From positions 1 through 64,000 of the forward strand of contig JAJFII010000098.1 in assembly GCA_021775095.1 (NCBI GenBank): a DNA stretch of 64,000 bases, written 5' to 3'. The DNA comes from Rhodospirillales bacterium. Its GTDB lineage: Bacteria > Pseudomonadota > Alphaproteobacteria > Rhodospirillales > Casp-alpha2. Shown one piece after another: positions 8,505-17,232 of this stretch; the stretch's first letter is position 1, and every line of letters begins with the position of its first letter. The notes under the pieces are model-generated. The model saw nothing but the letters and a program-made list of their open reading frames with translations, had not been told where the DNA came from and searched no databases. Both the position numbers and the translations under genes were made by a program.

Positions 8505-10304
8505 TTAGGCTTTAACGTCGATGCGGGAGTCGCTGATGACGTCCGTATCCTGGGCAAGAATGAGATCATCAATACTTTCCATCAGGCCGTCGTCGGCACC
8601 GCCCGGGGTTCCGGTTCCGCTGCCGTCAGCCATCATCTCGCCTTCTTCGCCACGCATGTTGAAACTGAGGTCACCGGAGTCCAGTTTTAAACCGGCCTCT
8701 TCAAGCGAACGCTGCAGGTCGGCAGAATCCCGCCTTAACAGATCGAGTGTGTCCTTGTTATCAGCCGTGACAACGGCCATGACACGACCGTCGTGGGTCA
8801 GTTCCATCTTAACGTCGACACGGCCCAGTTCGGACGGTTTCAACTGAATGCTGATCCGATCATTGCCGGCCTGCAGGGCCTTTGAGATTTTAACGGAGAC
8901 CTGATCGGTCACCGATTGACCCTTTGGCGCTTCTTTGTTCAAGGTTTCGGTTTGCGCCTGTTGGGCCTGCTGAGATTGCTGACTGAGAGGTGACGTTCCG
9001 CCCGCCGCAGCAGACCCGGTCACCCCGCCAGCGGCTTCACCGCCGCCGGCATGAGTTGCCGCTCCGCCCAGGGAAGCGGCACCCGACGCGGCCGCCTTGC
9101 CAGCGGAAGCGGATTGCAGTTGTGCCTGTGCCTGGTTGTTCTGGTTGGTGTTCTGCTGGTTCTGATTCTGGTTCTGTGCGGCTTGCGCCATTTGAACGTT
9201 GGCGGCAACGGATTGAGACTGGCCGCTGGCGGCCTGGCCATTGGCATTGTGTTGGGTCGATTGGCTGCTGCCTTTGCCGTCGCCTGCCGCAAGAACTGTT
9301 CCGCTCGTCAAAGCGGCGCTGGGTTTTGACGTCAAAGTCTCGGCATCGCTGCCGGCAGTGACATTAATCTGAACTTTGTCATTTGGGTTCAAAGATTTGG
9401 CAATCTGTTGCGCTTGCTGCTGAGCGGCGCTGCCAGAACGGCCATTGACTTCCGATTGGGCCTGGGCCTGGGCCTGATTGGCGCCGGCGGCAGCGGCGTT
9501 TTGTGGACCGTTATGGCTATGGGTACCGGCACTTTGGTTGGTCGCGGATTTTGCCGCGGCTTGAAGGCCAGAGCCGGTTTGTGCAGTATTTTGCTGGGCG
9601 GCCTCGGCGGTGCCTTTGTTCACCACGTCGGACTTGGTTGTGCCCGCCGCCAGGGAATTGCCGACATTAAGGCCGGCGGACGCGCCAGCGACAGCGGCCT
9701 GTTGGCTATGGGTATTGCTGGCAACGGAATCGGTTGCCTGTTGCGTGCCCGGTTGGTTGTCAGCGCCGCTCTGATCGGTTTTTTCGGCGCCGGTTCCATC
9801 TGAATTTGATGCCGAGTTGTCGGGTTTGGTTTGCGAATCGGAAGCGCTGTCGGCGCGGTCATTGTCGCCTGGCGCCGGTTCGTTTGAATTGTGATTGCCC
9901 GGATCATCGCCCCGGCGGTCGCTGGCGTTGGCATCGCGTGCTTCGGCGGGGTCGGCACTGTCCTGTCTTGGCGGCGCGTCATCGCGATGGTCACGACCGG
10001 AGACGTCATTGCGATTGCCATCACGGTGTTCACTCCGGCCGGTGCTGCTTCGGTCAACACTTTCGTTGGTCGACTGACGGTAATCGTCACCGGAGGGGAA
10101 AGTGTCGGTCTGTTTGGCAATGCCGCTAATGCCGGCTTGCTGCGAGATCGAATTTAAACCCGTATCAAACGTCGCACTTTGGGTGGTGACAAGCTGGCGA
10201 AAGGTGTTTGCCAGTTTCTCAAGGGAGGTGGTTTTGTCCCGCGTGGTCGCCGCGCCGGCCGCATTCTCTGATACATGTGAAGTTTTAATCGCCAGATTAT
10301 CCAT
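8505..10304 (-). CDS. fliK: Flagellar hook-length control protein FliK
   Basis: FliK is the secreted ruler that measures hook length and switches FlhB export specificity. The 599-aa protein has a long, low-complexity region rich in Asp/Arg/Ser and then Gln/Asn/Ala (about 60-450). The C-terminal Flg_hook domain (about 480-575) carries VSVKISKALQAGNDRISIQL, KPSELGRVDVKMELTHDGRV and MAVVTADNKDTLDLLRRDSA. The start at 10304 (MDNLAIKTSH) is preceded by AAGGA; an upstream ATG at 10355 lacks one. It is longer than the ~400-aa enteric protein. It leads the fliK-flgD-flgE operon. Confidence 0.93.
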   Translation of the reverse strand: MDNLAIKTSHVSENAAGAATTRDKTTSLEKLANTFRQLVTTQSATFDTGLNSISQQAGISGIAKQTDTFPSGDDYRQSTNESVDRSSTGRSEHRDGNRNDVSGRDHRDDAPPRQDSADPAEARDANASDRRGDDPGNHNSNEPAPGDNDRADSASDSQTKPDNSASNSDGTGAEKTDQSGADNQPGTQQATDSVASNTHSQQAAVAGASAGLNVGNSLAAGTTKSDVVNKGTAEAAQQNTAQTGSGLQAAAKSATNQSAGTHSHNGPQNAAAAGANQAQAQAQSEVNGRSGSAAQQQAQQIAKSLNPNDKVQINVTAGSDAETLTSKPSAALTSGTVLAAGDGKGSSQSTQHNANGQAASGQSQSVAANVQMAQAAQNQNQNQQNTNQNNQAQAQLQSASAGKAAASGAASLGGAATHAGGGEAAGGVTGSAAAGGTSPLSQQSQQAQQAQTETLNKEAPKGQSVTDQVSVKISKALQAGNDRISIQLKPSELGRVDVKMELTHDGRVMAVVTADNKDTLDLLRRDSADLQRSLEEAGLKLDSGDLSFNMRGEEGEMMADGSGTGTPGGADDGLMESIDDLILAQDTDVISDSRIDVKA

Positions 10305-10522
10305 CGTGTAGGTCCTTGAATTGTGTCTATCCGGCCTACTTACAGCAATCCACATGCCAACTTTTTGAAATTCGTTAAGTCATTGATAATTAATATAAAA
10401 AAATATTAAAATCGGTTGTTTTCGCAGTTGGCAGCGAGGCCTGCGGCAACAATTGTCTAGGCAACAGGGCAGATATTGCTGGTTTTTGTCGGGCCCTATC
10501 GGTGACGAAAGAGAACGCAGGG

Positions 10523-12346
10523 TCAGCCGTCAATAAGCGACTGAAGGCGGTCACCGATGGCGTCGAAACTGGCTGTCCAGTCCTCGCCGGTGCTGCGTTC
10601 GAAGTGGCTGACATCAGGACCGCGCGACTTCATTAGAATGTTATTCCACGGGCTTTGTTTCCACGCCAGGATCCAGGTTTTGGTTCCGACCCCGGCGGTG
10701 ATCGCAGAAACACAGGTCGATACACTGATGGCCGCGTCGAGGGCCGCTGCAAAGGCGGCGACCTCATCCAAACCGTCAAAGAGATCAAGATCGTCAAACC
10801 GGTGAACTGGCACACCGTGTTGAATTTCGAATTGCGTAATTTCGGTCGCCGACTCGCCGCATTGCAGATTTACGAAAGTTGCCGGTTTGTGGATCAATCC
10901 GGCCCAGTCTTCGACTTCCGTGTAGTTGGGCGATCTCAGGTCTGTTATGATCGCGCCTTTCCAACTGATGCCGACGTAGGGCCCGGGCCCGACATCGGAC
11001 AATCGCTGTCGCCAGTAGGTGACGCGGTTGGGATCGGGGACCAGATAAGCGTCCTGATGCGGCGGCGCGATGTCCGGTCGGGTGTATTTAAACAGGCTAC
11101 CCAGGGGAAGATGAAAATCGAAGTCGTTTTGGGATTTGTCGTAGTCGGTTGAGTCCGGGCGGATTTCTGCATCCGGAAAGGAACGTTTAAAGAGGGGAAC
11201 AAGTTTTGGGTATATATTGACGATGCAGTGTTTTGAGCGGTCGATGATTTGCGGCAATCCGGTCGCCCAGATCATCACGTCCTGCGGGCCCTGTTCCGAC
11301 CACAGCAGGATCGTTTTATCTGCTAACTCGGTCGTCCCGTCCCACTGCGGTTTTTCATAGGTGCGCATTTGCGTGGTCCGAAAAGGAACCCGCCAGCGCC
11401 ACTCGGTTTCCTGCATGCCGTGTTCAAATTCGTTCATGCAAAGCAATAACAGCCCCAGGTTATGATGGGCGACCGCCGAATCCGGATCAATTTCGATGGC
11501 CCGATGCAGATGTTTTACAGCCCCCTCATAGTCGCCCAAATGGCGCAGCAAAACCGCCAGATTTGAATGGGTGAAACCATAATCCGGATCCAGTTGTAGG
11601 GCCCGGTTATAACTTTCCAGGGCCTCATCGTGATGCATAAGACGGGCCAGCGCGACGCCTTTTTCCGCATGTAATTGGGTGATGTTGTCGTCCAGAGACA
11701 ATCCAAGATTGAACACAGCAAGGGCTTTTGAAACTTCATCCATGATCATTAAGAGAGTGCCTTTTTCAACCAGCGCTTCGACAAAATCGGGGTGATCCGT
11801 GAGGGTGACATCGAGTTGAAATAAGGCCTCTTTGGGTCGATTTAAATGGCGCAGAAGCACGGCAATTTGCAGGCGGTTTTTGGCTGAGCCGGGGGCCAGA
11901 GTAAGCGCGATTTTCGCACAGTCCAGGGCTTCGCCAAAACGTCCGGAATTTTGTAACAGGGCACTTTTGTGATTGTAGGCATCCAGATAATCGGGTTTCA
12001 GTTCAATGGCTGAAGTGTAACAGGCGAGGGCCTCTTGCGGGCGGTTGAGGTCACTGTAGATGTCGCCCAGGTGCAAATGAGTATTGGCATAGTCGGGGTT
12101 GGCGACGAGGGATCGGGATAAAAGTTTGAGCGCTTCATCCGGTTGTCCCTGGGAATGGGCAATGATCCCGAGCAGACAGAGCGCGGTGGCATTATCTGGA
12201 TCCTTGGCCAATACCAGGCGGTAGGACAGGGCCGCCTCGTCGAGCCGCATTTCCTTGTGGTGCAACAGGCCTTCCCTGAAATTGGCGTCGTCGTTTGATA
12301 ATTTCGACGGTACCGAAGGGGCAGGGGGGGTGACGGTGGGGACCAT
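10523..12346 (-). CDS. TPR protein with GT9/OGT-like domain, second copy
   Basis: A 607-aa paralogue of the protein at 2785-4734. About eight TPR units (residues 25-310; for example NTHLHLGDIYSDLNRPQEAL and THSNLAVLLRHLGDYEGAVK) precede a C-terminal glycosyltransferase-like domain with KTILLWSEQGPQDVMIWATG, a GISWKGAI motif and AAALDAAISVSTCVSAITAG. The second motif differs from the more usual N-S-T-x-H-xA-G-A-L-G form of the first paralogue, so the substrate or activity may differ. Its position just upstream of fliK and divergent from the flagellin suggests a role in modifying hook or filament proteins; this is inference. Confidence 0.78.
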   Translation of the reverse strand: MVPTVTPPAPSVPSKLSNDDANFREGLLHHKEMRLDEAALSYRLVLAKDPDNATALCLLGIIAHSQGQPDEALKLLSRSLVANPDYANTHLHLGDIYSDLNRPQEALACYTSAIELKPDYLDAYNHKSALLQNSGRFGEALDCAKIALTLAPGSAKNRLQIAVLLRHLNRPKEALFQLDVTLTDHPDFVEALVEKGTLLMIMDEVSKALAVFNLGLSLDDNITQLHAEKGVALARLMHHDEALESYNRALQLDPDYGFTHSNLAVLLRHLGDYEGAVKHLHRAIEIDPDSAVAHHNLGLLLLCMNEFEHGMQETEWRWRVPFRTTQMRTYEKPQWDGTTELADKTILLWSEQGPQDVMIWATGLPQIIDRSKHCIVNIYPKLVPLFKRSFPDAEIRPDSTDYDKSQNDFDFHLPLGSLFKYTRPDIAPPHQDAYLVPDPNRVTYWRQRLSDVGPGPYVGISWKGAIITDLRSPNYTEVEDWAGLIHKPATFVNLQCGESATEITQFEIQHGVPVHRFDDLDLFDGLDEVAAFAAALDAAISVSTCVSAITAGVGTKTWILAWKQSPWNNILMKSRGPDVSHFERSTGEDWTASFDAIGDRLQSLIDG

Positions 12347-12444
12347 GAACTTGCCTTAAACTAAAAAATAACGTCTGACTTGACTGTAGGGCCATTTGGT
12401 TAATGATTTCATAAACCCTTTGTCCGCTCGAAGCGCGACGCCCT

Positions 12445-12483
12445 GATCAGACGTTCGGATCAGACGCCTGGATCACAAGGGAC
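12445..12483. repeat. Three tandem 13-base units upstream of flagellin
   Basis: Units GATCAGACGTTCG, GATCAGACGCCTG and GATCACAAGGGAC follow one another without a gap; the first nine bases of units 1 and 2 are identical and the third is degenerate. The array lies about 100-140 bases from the start of the TPR gene and about 440 from the flagellin start. Iterated short sites of this kind may bind a regulator; none is identified. Confidence 0.45.
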
Positions 12484-12588
12484 GCGGTCACCGCCCTCTG
12501 AATGTTAAAATAATATTAATTCCTTTGAATTGGAGTTGACTCAGCAGGTGCTCTTCGATATGGTGCGCTGGAATGGGATCGTGTATCT

Positions 12589-12634
12589 GGTCAAGAATTG
12601 GCTAAAGTACGGTTCCTTCCGGTCAAGAATGGCT
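12589..12634. promoter_or_regulatory. Spaced direct repeats upstream of flagellin
   Basis: GGTCAAGAATTGGCT at 12589-12603 recurs as GGTCAAGAATGGCT at 12621-12634. The 32-base spacing is about three helical turns, putting both on one face of the DNA. They lie about 290-330 bases upstream of the flagellin start. They may be operator or enhancer sites; the binding protein is unknown. Confidence 0.35.
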
Positions 12635-12920
12635 GCGCCTAGAACGAAGGCGAGATGAAACTAGAAAATGGATTGGGAAGTATTCTCATGACGTTATTGA
12701 TTAAAAACGGAAATTGCATTCCTGAGAAACCAAGTGCTTTTGTGCGCTATGGAGCTCGGGATTTTTTGCGTTTCACTTCTAAGTTTCTTCCCTCTGGGGT
12801 TTTTGGGTTTATGGTCTTTAACACCGGATATTATGAGATCGCTTATAAGTCGACGTGATTTTAAGCCGTTTCGCGGCGGGCAGAATAAACCCGCTTTAAC
12901 CTTAGAAAAGGAAAACTCGC

Positions 12921-15900
12921 ATGTCTGATATTACAATTACAGCCAGTATTCGCTCGAATCTACTTTCGTTGCAGAATACGACAAGGCTTTTGGACATTAC
13001 GTCCGAACGGCTTTCAACGGGTAAACGCGTTAACAGCGCGCTTGATAACGCAAACTCTTTCTTTACGGCGCGTGGCCTTTCAAACCGCGCCAACGATCTG
13101 TCGGCCCGTAAGGACGCCATCGGTCAATCAATTTCGCTTTTGCAGGCGACAGATACATCGATTAATACCATTACCGCCCTGGTTGAGCAGGCAAAAGCGG
13201 TTGCCCAGCAGGCTGAAGAAGCATCAACCAGTGGTGTTGCGACGGTTTCAAGCCAGGCCGCCGTGCTTTCAGGCGTAACAACAATCTCGACGGAAGCCGC
13301 CGCTGCTGCTTCGACCACCTTCTCGACCATTTCCTCGGATGCGGCCAATGCGGCGACGGGCAGCACGTCAACCATTTCGTCAGCTGCAATTGCGGCTGCG
13401 GCAGGAACTGTTTCAGTTATCCATACGGAAACGGGCAATAACATTACCAACTCCGCAGCCGATACACTGGCAACTATTTTTGCCGCAACCACATCGGATC
13501 AATTTACCGTTCAAGTGGGCTCCACTGGCGATAAAGTTACCATTCGTGGTGATGACACCCTTGATTCCGTGAAAAGTCAAATTGAGGCGGCCCTGGATAA
13601 TGTGACCGTGACCATCGATTTGACGACCGACAAACTCAACTTCGTCGTTGCCGGTGGTGGTACGCTGATTTTCACCGACACCATCACAGCCGATACCATC
13701 GTTGGCGATTTGGGTCTAGAGGACAGCAATTCGGTAGCCATTGCAACCGGCGCATCGACGACATTTGCCTCGACCCAGGCGGCCACGGATACGGTTGCCA
13801 AAGCCTTTGCCCTGACAGCCGATGATGTTTTGACAATTGATCTCGACGGTGGCTCCGGCACCAACGACGGCGTTATCTTTACAGTTGGCAGTAAAACCGT
13901 TGCCGAACTGGTAACTTTTATCAGTGCCGTCGATAGCGACATTACCGCGTCCTACAATGCGACCACTACAAAGATCGACATCACCTCGGCCAATGGTGGC
14001 GATAAGCTGACCTTTACGGGAGCAACGGCGCTGACAGCACTTGTTCTGGATGCCGGTGGCACGACCATTACAACCGGTGCCGTGGCGACCTTCACGACAA
14101 CCGGCGCGGACAGCGATACGCTGATCTCGGCCTTTGATGCGACGGCGACGGATGTCCTGACCGTGGACTATAACGGCTCGAACATTCAGTTCACCGTTGG
14201 CAATTCGACGATTGCCGAGTTGGTAACGGCGATTAGTGGTATTGATGCTGATATAACCGCTTCTTACAATACCACATCTGACAAGATCGAAATCACCACG
14301 GCTGTCGGTGGAGCTGCGCTGACCTTTACGGAAACGGAAGGCACTCCCCTGACCGAGCTGATCTTCAGTAACGGCACCTCAAATGTCGCGTCGGGGACGG
14401 CTGAAACCTTCTCAACCACAGCCACGGCAACGGATCTGGCGTCGGTGGCCTTCGGCGTCGATGCATCCGACACCTTCACCGTCGCGTTGACCGGTGGGGG
14501 AACAGGATCGGTTGATATTGGCAGTAAAACCATAGCTGAATTGGTAACCGCCATTTCCGCCGTAGATTCCGCTATCACCGCGTCGTTTAATACGTCAACC
14601 AGCAAGATTGACGTGTCGTCGACAACCGGCCAGTCCGTGACCTTCACCAATGCAACGGCAGTTGCCCAGGTCGATACGGTAACCTTAACCGGTGACGTAG
14701 AGACAGGGGATATCCATTCCGTCACCATTAACGGAACGGAAGTCAGTTATACGGTTGTTGCCGCTGACTTGGCAGCAGACGGCGTCAGTGGTACCGTCGG
14801 AACCAATACGCAACAGTTGAATAACGTTCGTGCCAAGTTGTTTGCGGCGATTAATTCCAATACAACAACTGCGGCACTGGTTACCGCAGCGGCCGGTTCG
14901 GGAACAGGTGAACTTACACTCACTGCCGATACGATTGGGACGAAGATAAATACCTCAGCCCTAACGACAACAGATGTCGCCAATGAAACGACGGCCAGTT
15001 TGGCGTTCAGCACCGCCGCGGCCAACGGCGCCAAGCAGGTTGATACGTTGACCATTGCCGGTACAATCGACGCCGGTGACGTTCTGTCCTATACGCTGAA
15101 TGAGACAACCTATTCTTATACCGTCTTGGACGGTGATACGGTGACGACGGCTGCGGATGCGTTAGCGACGTTGATTACCGCTAATGGTCTGGCTGCTGCA
15201 GATAATACCGCCGGCGTTATAACCATTACCGGCGCGACCAACGGAATTGGTTTTAATTCGTCGGCATCGGTTGCCCTTAACGATACCGTGGCGGCGGCTA
15301 CTTTGGTAAGTACCACGGCAGCTGTTGGTGCGGATGCCATATCCGGCTTGGCCCTTGACGGAACCTTCAGTTCGGTGACGTCTGGGGTTGCAACCACCTT
15401 TACGGACACGACCGTTGCCGTGACGTCGGGTGATTTGTTGACATCGGCCTACTCGGGTATTGCCGTCGGCGACGCCTTTTCCATCGCCGTCGGTACGGGT
15501 GGAACCGCAACCTTTACGGTTGGCGTATCGACAACTATTGCCGATCTGGTAACGGCAATCGGGGCTTCTGACTCGGCCCTGACGGCGTCGTATGATACCA
15601 CAAGTAAAGCCATCGAGGTTTCGGCGACAACCGGAGCTGAGGTTACCTTTACCAATACCTCCGGCACGGCCATCGCCAGCCTTGGTCTGACCAATGGCAC
15701 CAGTACCCTGACAAGTGGGACGGCGGTGACCTACGGATCGTCTGGATCTGCCACGCAAGTCGCCAGTTTGAATACCGACTATGCGTCGATTCTTGGGCAG
15801 ATTGATACCCTGCTTTCCGATGCTTCCTATAAGGGCACTAACCTGCTGTCCGGTAACAACGATTTTATTGTTAAGTTTAATGCCGACGGCAGTTCCAGTC

Positions 15901-16268
15901 TGACTCTGACCGGTCTGAACCTGGGCGTAACCAATAATACGGAGTTGAAATTTACGCTGGATGCAACGGGTTATGACTTTACCGGAACAGGTATCGGAAC
16001 GGCGCTTGCCGATACGCAAAACGCCATTGATCACCTGCGCAGTGTTGCCTCGACCTTTGGAACGGGTCTCGGTATTGTTCAAACCCGCAAAGATTTTACC
16101 GATGAACTGGTGAGCGTGCTTCAAAAAGGTTCGGGGAAACTGATTAACGCGAACCTTGAGGAAGAATCAGCCAACTTGCTGGCGCTGCAAACACGTCAGG
16201 CGTTGGGTATTCAATCTTTGAGTATCGCTAACCAGTCGCAACAAAGCGTCTTGTCTTTGTTCCGATAA
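12921..16268 (+). CDS. fliC: Flagellin, giant form with repeated inserted modules
   Basis: The filament subunit. Residues 1-105 are the helical D0/D1 N-terminus (ITASIRSNLLSLQNTTRLLD, SERLSTGKRVNSALDNANSF). Residues about 950-1115 are the D1/D0 C-terminus, ending SLSIANQSQQSVLSLFR. Most flagellins are 280-550 aa; this one has 1115. The insert (about 105-950) consists of repeats. A ~100-residue module resembling the flagellin-IN motif (core FTVGxxTIAELVTAIS, then ITASYNTTxxKIxITS) occurs about five times (roughly 170-280, 281-390, 391-500, 501-590, 835-945). A VDTVTLxGxxExGD module occurs twice (592-800). The insert is very rich in Thr, Ser, Ala and Gly. flbT and flaF follow. Confidence 0.95.
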   Translation: MSDITITASIRSNLLSLQNTTRLLDITSERLSTGKRVNSALDNANSFFTARGLSNRANDLSARKDAIGQSISLLQATDTSINTITALVEQAKAVAQQAEEASTSGVATVSSQAAVLSGVTTISTEAAAAASTTFSTISSDAANAATGSTSTISSAAIAAAAGTVSVIHTETGNNITNSAADTLATIFAATTSDQFTVQVGSTGDKVTIRGDDTLDSVKSQIEAALDNVTVTIDLTTDKLNFVVAGGGTLIFTDTITADTIVGDLGLEDSNSVAIATGASTTFASTQAATDTVAKAFALTADDVLTIDLDGGSGTNDGVIFTVGSKTVAELVTFISAVDSDITASYNATTTKIDITSANGGDKLTFTGATALTALVLDAGGTTITTGAVATFTTTGADSDTLISAFDATATDVLTVDYNGSNIQFTVGNSTIAELVTAISGIDADITASYNTTSDKIEITTAVGGAALTFTETEGTPLTELIFSNGTSNVASGTAETFSTTATATDLASVAFGVDASDTFTVALTGGGTGSVDIGSKTIAELVTAISAVDSAITASFNTSTSKIDVSSTTGQSVTFTNATAVAQVDTVTLTGDVETGDIHSVTINGTEVSYTVVAADLAADGVSGTVGTNTQQLNNVRAKLFAAINSNTTTAALVTAAAGSGTGELTLTADTIGTKINTSALTTTDVANETTASLAFSTAAANGAKQVDTLTIAGTIDAGDVLSYTLNETTYSYTVLDGDTVTTAADALATLITANGLAAADNTAGVITITGATNGIGFNSSASVALNDTVAAATLVSTTAAVGADAISGLALDGTFSSVTSGVATTFTDTTVAVTSGDLLTSAYSGIAVGDAFSIAVGTGGTATFTVGVSTTIADLVTAIGASDSALTASYDTTSKAIEVSATTGAEVTFTNTSGTAIASLGLTNGTSTLTSGTAVTYGSSGSATQVASLNTDYASILGQIDTLLSDASYKGTNLLSGNNDFIVKFNADGSSSLTLTGLNLGVTNNTELKFTLDATGYDFTGTGIGTALADTQNAIDHLRSVASTFGTGLGIVQTRKDFTDELVSVLQKGSGKLINANLEEESANLLALQTRQALGIQSLSIANQSQQSVLSLFR

Positions 16269-16285
16269 GAAGAAATTGAAAGGGC

Positions 16286-16309
16286 GCGGGCGGCCTGATC
16301 GCCGCCCGC
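16286..16309 (+). other. GC-rich hairpin between flagellin and flbT
   Basis: A perfect 9-bp stem GCGGGCGGC / GCCGCCCGC with a 6-base loop directly after the flagellin stop. It lacks a T-run, so it is more likely an mRNA-stabilising or partial attenuating structure than a full terminator. It could set the ratio of flagellin to flbT-flaF message. Confidence 0.5.
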
Positions 16310-16349
16310 ACCTCATCTTGATCTTCGTAGTAACGGGAGGGTTGGTTAA

Positions 16350-16760
16350 ATGCTCAAATTGAATTTAAAGCCTAACGAAAAATGTATTATCGGTGGTGCT
16401 GCCATTCAAAACGGCTCGAAACCAGCTTCCCTTATGATTGCCAACAAGACGACAATATTGCGTGAAAAACACATACTGACAGAAGAGACCGCTGATACCC
16501 TGGCCAAACAAATCTATTTTGTTGCCCAATTGATCTATTTTGATGGCGGTATTGATGGAAGTAAGCAAAACCACGAAATATTTTTCAAGCTTGTTAAGCA
16601 ATTTGTTGAATTGTATCCGAGCACCAAGGTGTTGGAGCTGATTGCCGAGATCGGCAGTTATATCCTGGATGGTGAGGACTATCTCGCCCTAGCCAAGTGC
16701 CGAGAGTTGATAAAATTCGAGGAAGACCCCTTGAACTATCAGCTAAAAAAAGGAGCATAG
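16350..16760 (+). CDS. flbT: Flagellin expression regulator FlbT
   Basis: A 136-aa FlbT protein. In Caulobacter FlbT binds the flagellin mRNA leader and lowers its stability until the hook is built. Family features are LKLNLKPNEKCIIGGAAIQN, TILREKHILTEETADTLAKQ and IYFVAQLIYFDGG. The ATG follows GGGAGG. It lies 81 bases after flagellin and four bases before flaF, the normal alphaproteobacterial arrangement. Confidence 0.93.
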   Translation: MLKLNLKPNEKCIIGGAAIQNGSKPASLMIANKTTILREKHILTEETADTLAKQIYFVAQLIYFDGGIDGSKQNHEIFFKLVKQFVELYPSTKVLELIAEIGSYILDGEDYLALAKCRELIKFEEDPLNYQLKKGA

Positions 16761-16764
16761 AATC

Positions 16765-17169
16765 GTGGAAGAAGCCGTAACCGTAAACATGCCAGTTGCT
16801 AACGCCGGTGTTCGTTCGTCTGCCGTTAATGCCTATGGGCAAACGGCGCAACGTATTGAAACACCAAACGATATTGATGCCATGGTACTAAAAACAGCCG
16901 CCGATAAGCTGTTGAAAGTACAGGAAACACCTGACCAGGACGTGTTTGAGGAGGTGTTACTTTACAACCAATTGATCTGGACCGTAATTCAGTCGGAAAT
17001 GACAGCCGACCATCCATTGCCGGTGGAAATCAAGGCCAATCTCATTAGCCTGAGCCTATTTATTGATAACCAAACGGATAAAGCCATTGGCGCTCGGGAC
17101 GCAAAAATGCTCGATAGCCTGATTAATATAAACCGGAACATTGCGGCCGGTTTGATGCACCGGGGTTGA
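16765..17169 (+). CDS. flaF: Flagellar biosynthesis regulator FlaF
   Basis: A 134-aa FlaF protein, the partner of FlbT that promotes flagellin translation and secretion. Diagnostic segments are VLLYNQLIWTVIQSEMTADH, PLPVEIKANLISLSLFIDNQ and a C-terminal LDSLININRNIAAGL. The start is GTG, preceded by AAAAAGGAG. The gene begins four bases after the flbT stop, so the two are probably translationally coupled. Confidence 0.92.
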   Translation: MEEAVTVNMPVANAGVRSSAVNAYGQTAQRIETPNDIDAMVLKTAADKLLKVQETPDQDVFEEVLLYNQLIWTVIQSEMTADHPLPVEIKANLISLSLFIDNQTDKAIGARDAKMLDSLININRNIAAGLMHRG

Positions 17170-17171
17170 CT

Positions 17172-17204
17172 GAGGCACTTCGGTGCCTCTTCCCACCCTT
17201 TTTA
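17172..17204 (+). terminator. UUCG-loop terminator after flaF
   Basis: A 7-bp stem GAGGCAC-TTCG-GTGCCTC starts three bases after the flaF stop. A CCCTTTTTAT stretch follows after a nine-base spacer. The tetraloop is a very stable type. The spacer before the T-run makes the terminator somewhat non-ideal. Confidence 0.55.
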
Positions 17205-17232
17205 TATTATCGAAATGAAAGGAGTATAAAAA

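Larger units (their letters stand above)
12347..12920. other. Flagellin upstream region
   Basis: 574 bases between the divergent TPR gene and flagellin. It holds three tandem 13-base units (12445-12483) and a pair of near-identical direct repeats 32 bases apart (12589-12603, 12621-12634). A TTGGAGTTGACTCAGCA stretch near 12530 has GG and GC 10 bases apart, as in a sigma-54 promoter, but otherwise matches the consensus poorly. A 67-codon ORF at 12655-12858 has no ribosome site and no recognisable content. The flagellin start is preceded by AAAAGGAAAACTCGC. Confidence 0.5.

Noticed and set aside
12525-12560. Sigma-54-type promoter for flagellin
   Set aside because: GG and GC are 10 bases apart but the surrounding bases match the TGGCAC-N5-TTGC consensus poorly, so I do not call it.
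12655-12858. 67-codon ORF upstream of flagellin
   Set aside because: No ribosome site and no recognisable sequence; it lies in the flagellin leader region.
15162-16124. A 320-codon open frame on the minus strand inside flagellin
   Set aside because: It is antisense to a repetitive coding sequence, has no recognisable domains, and its composition follows from the codon bias of the flagellin gene.
12921-16268. Repeats in flagellin as a possible CRISPR or tandem DNA array
   Set aside because: The repeats are degenerate at DNA level and in frame, i.e. protein modules, with no uniform direct repeats or spacers.
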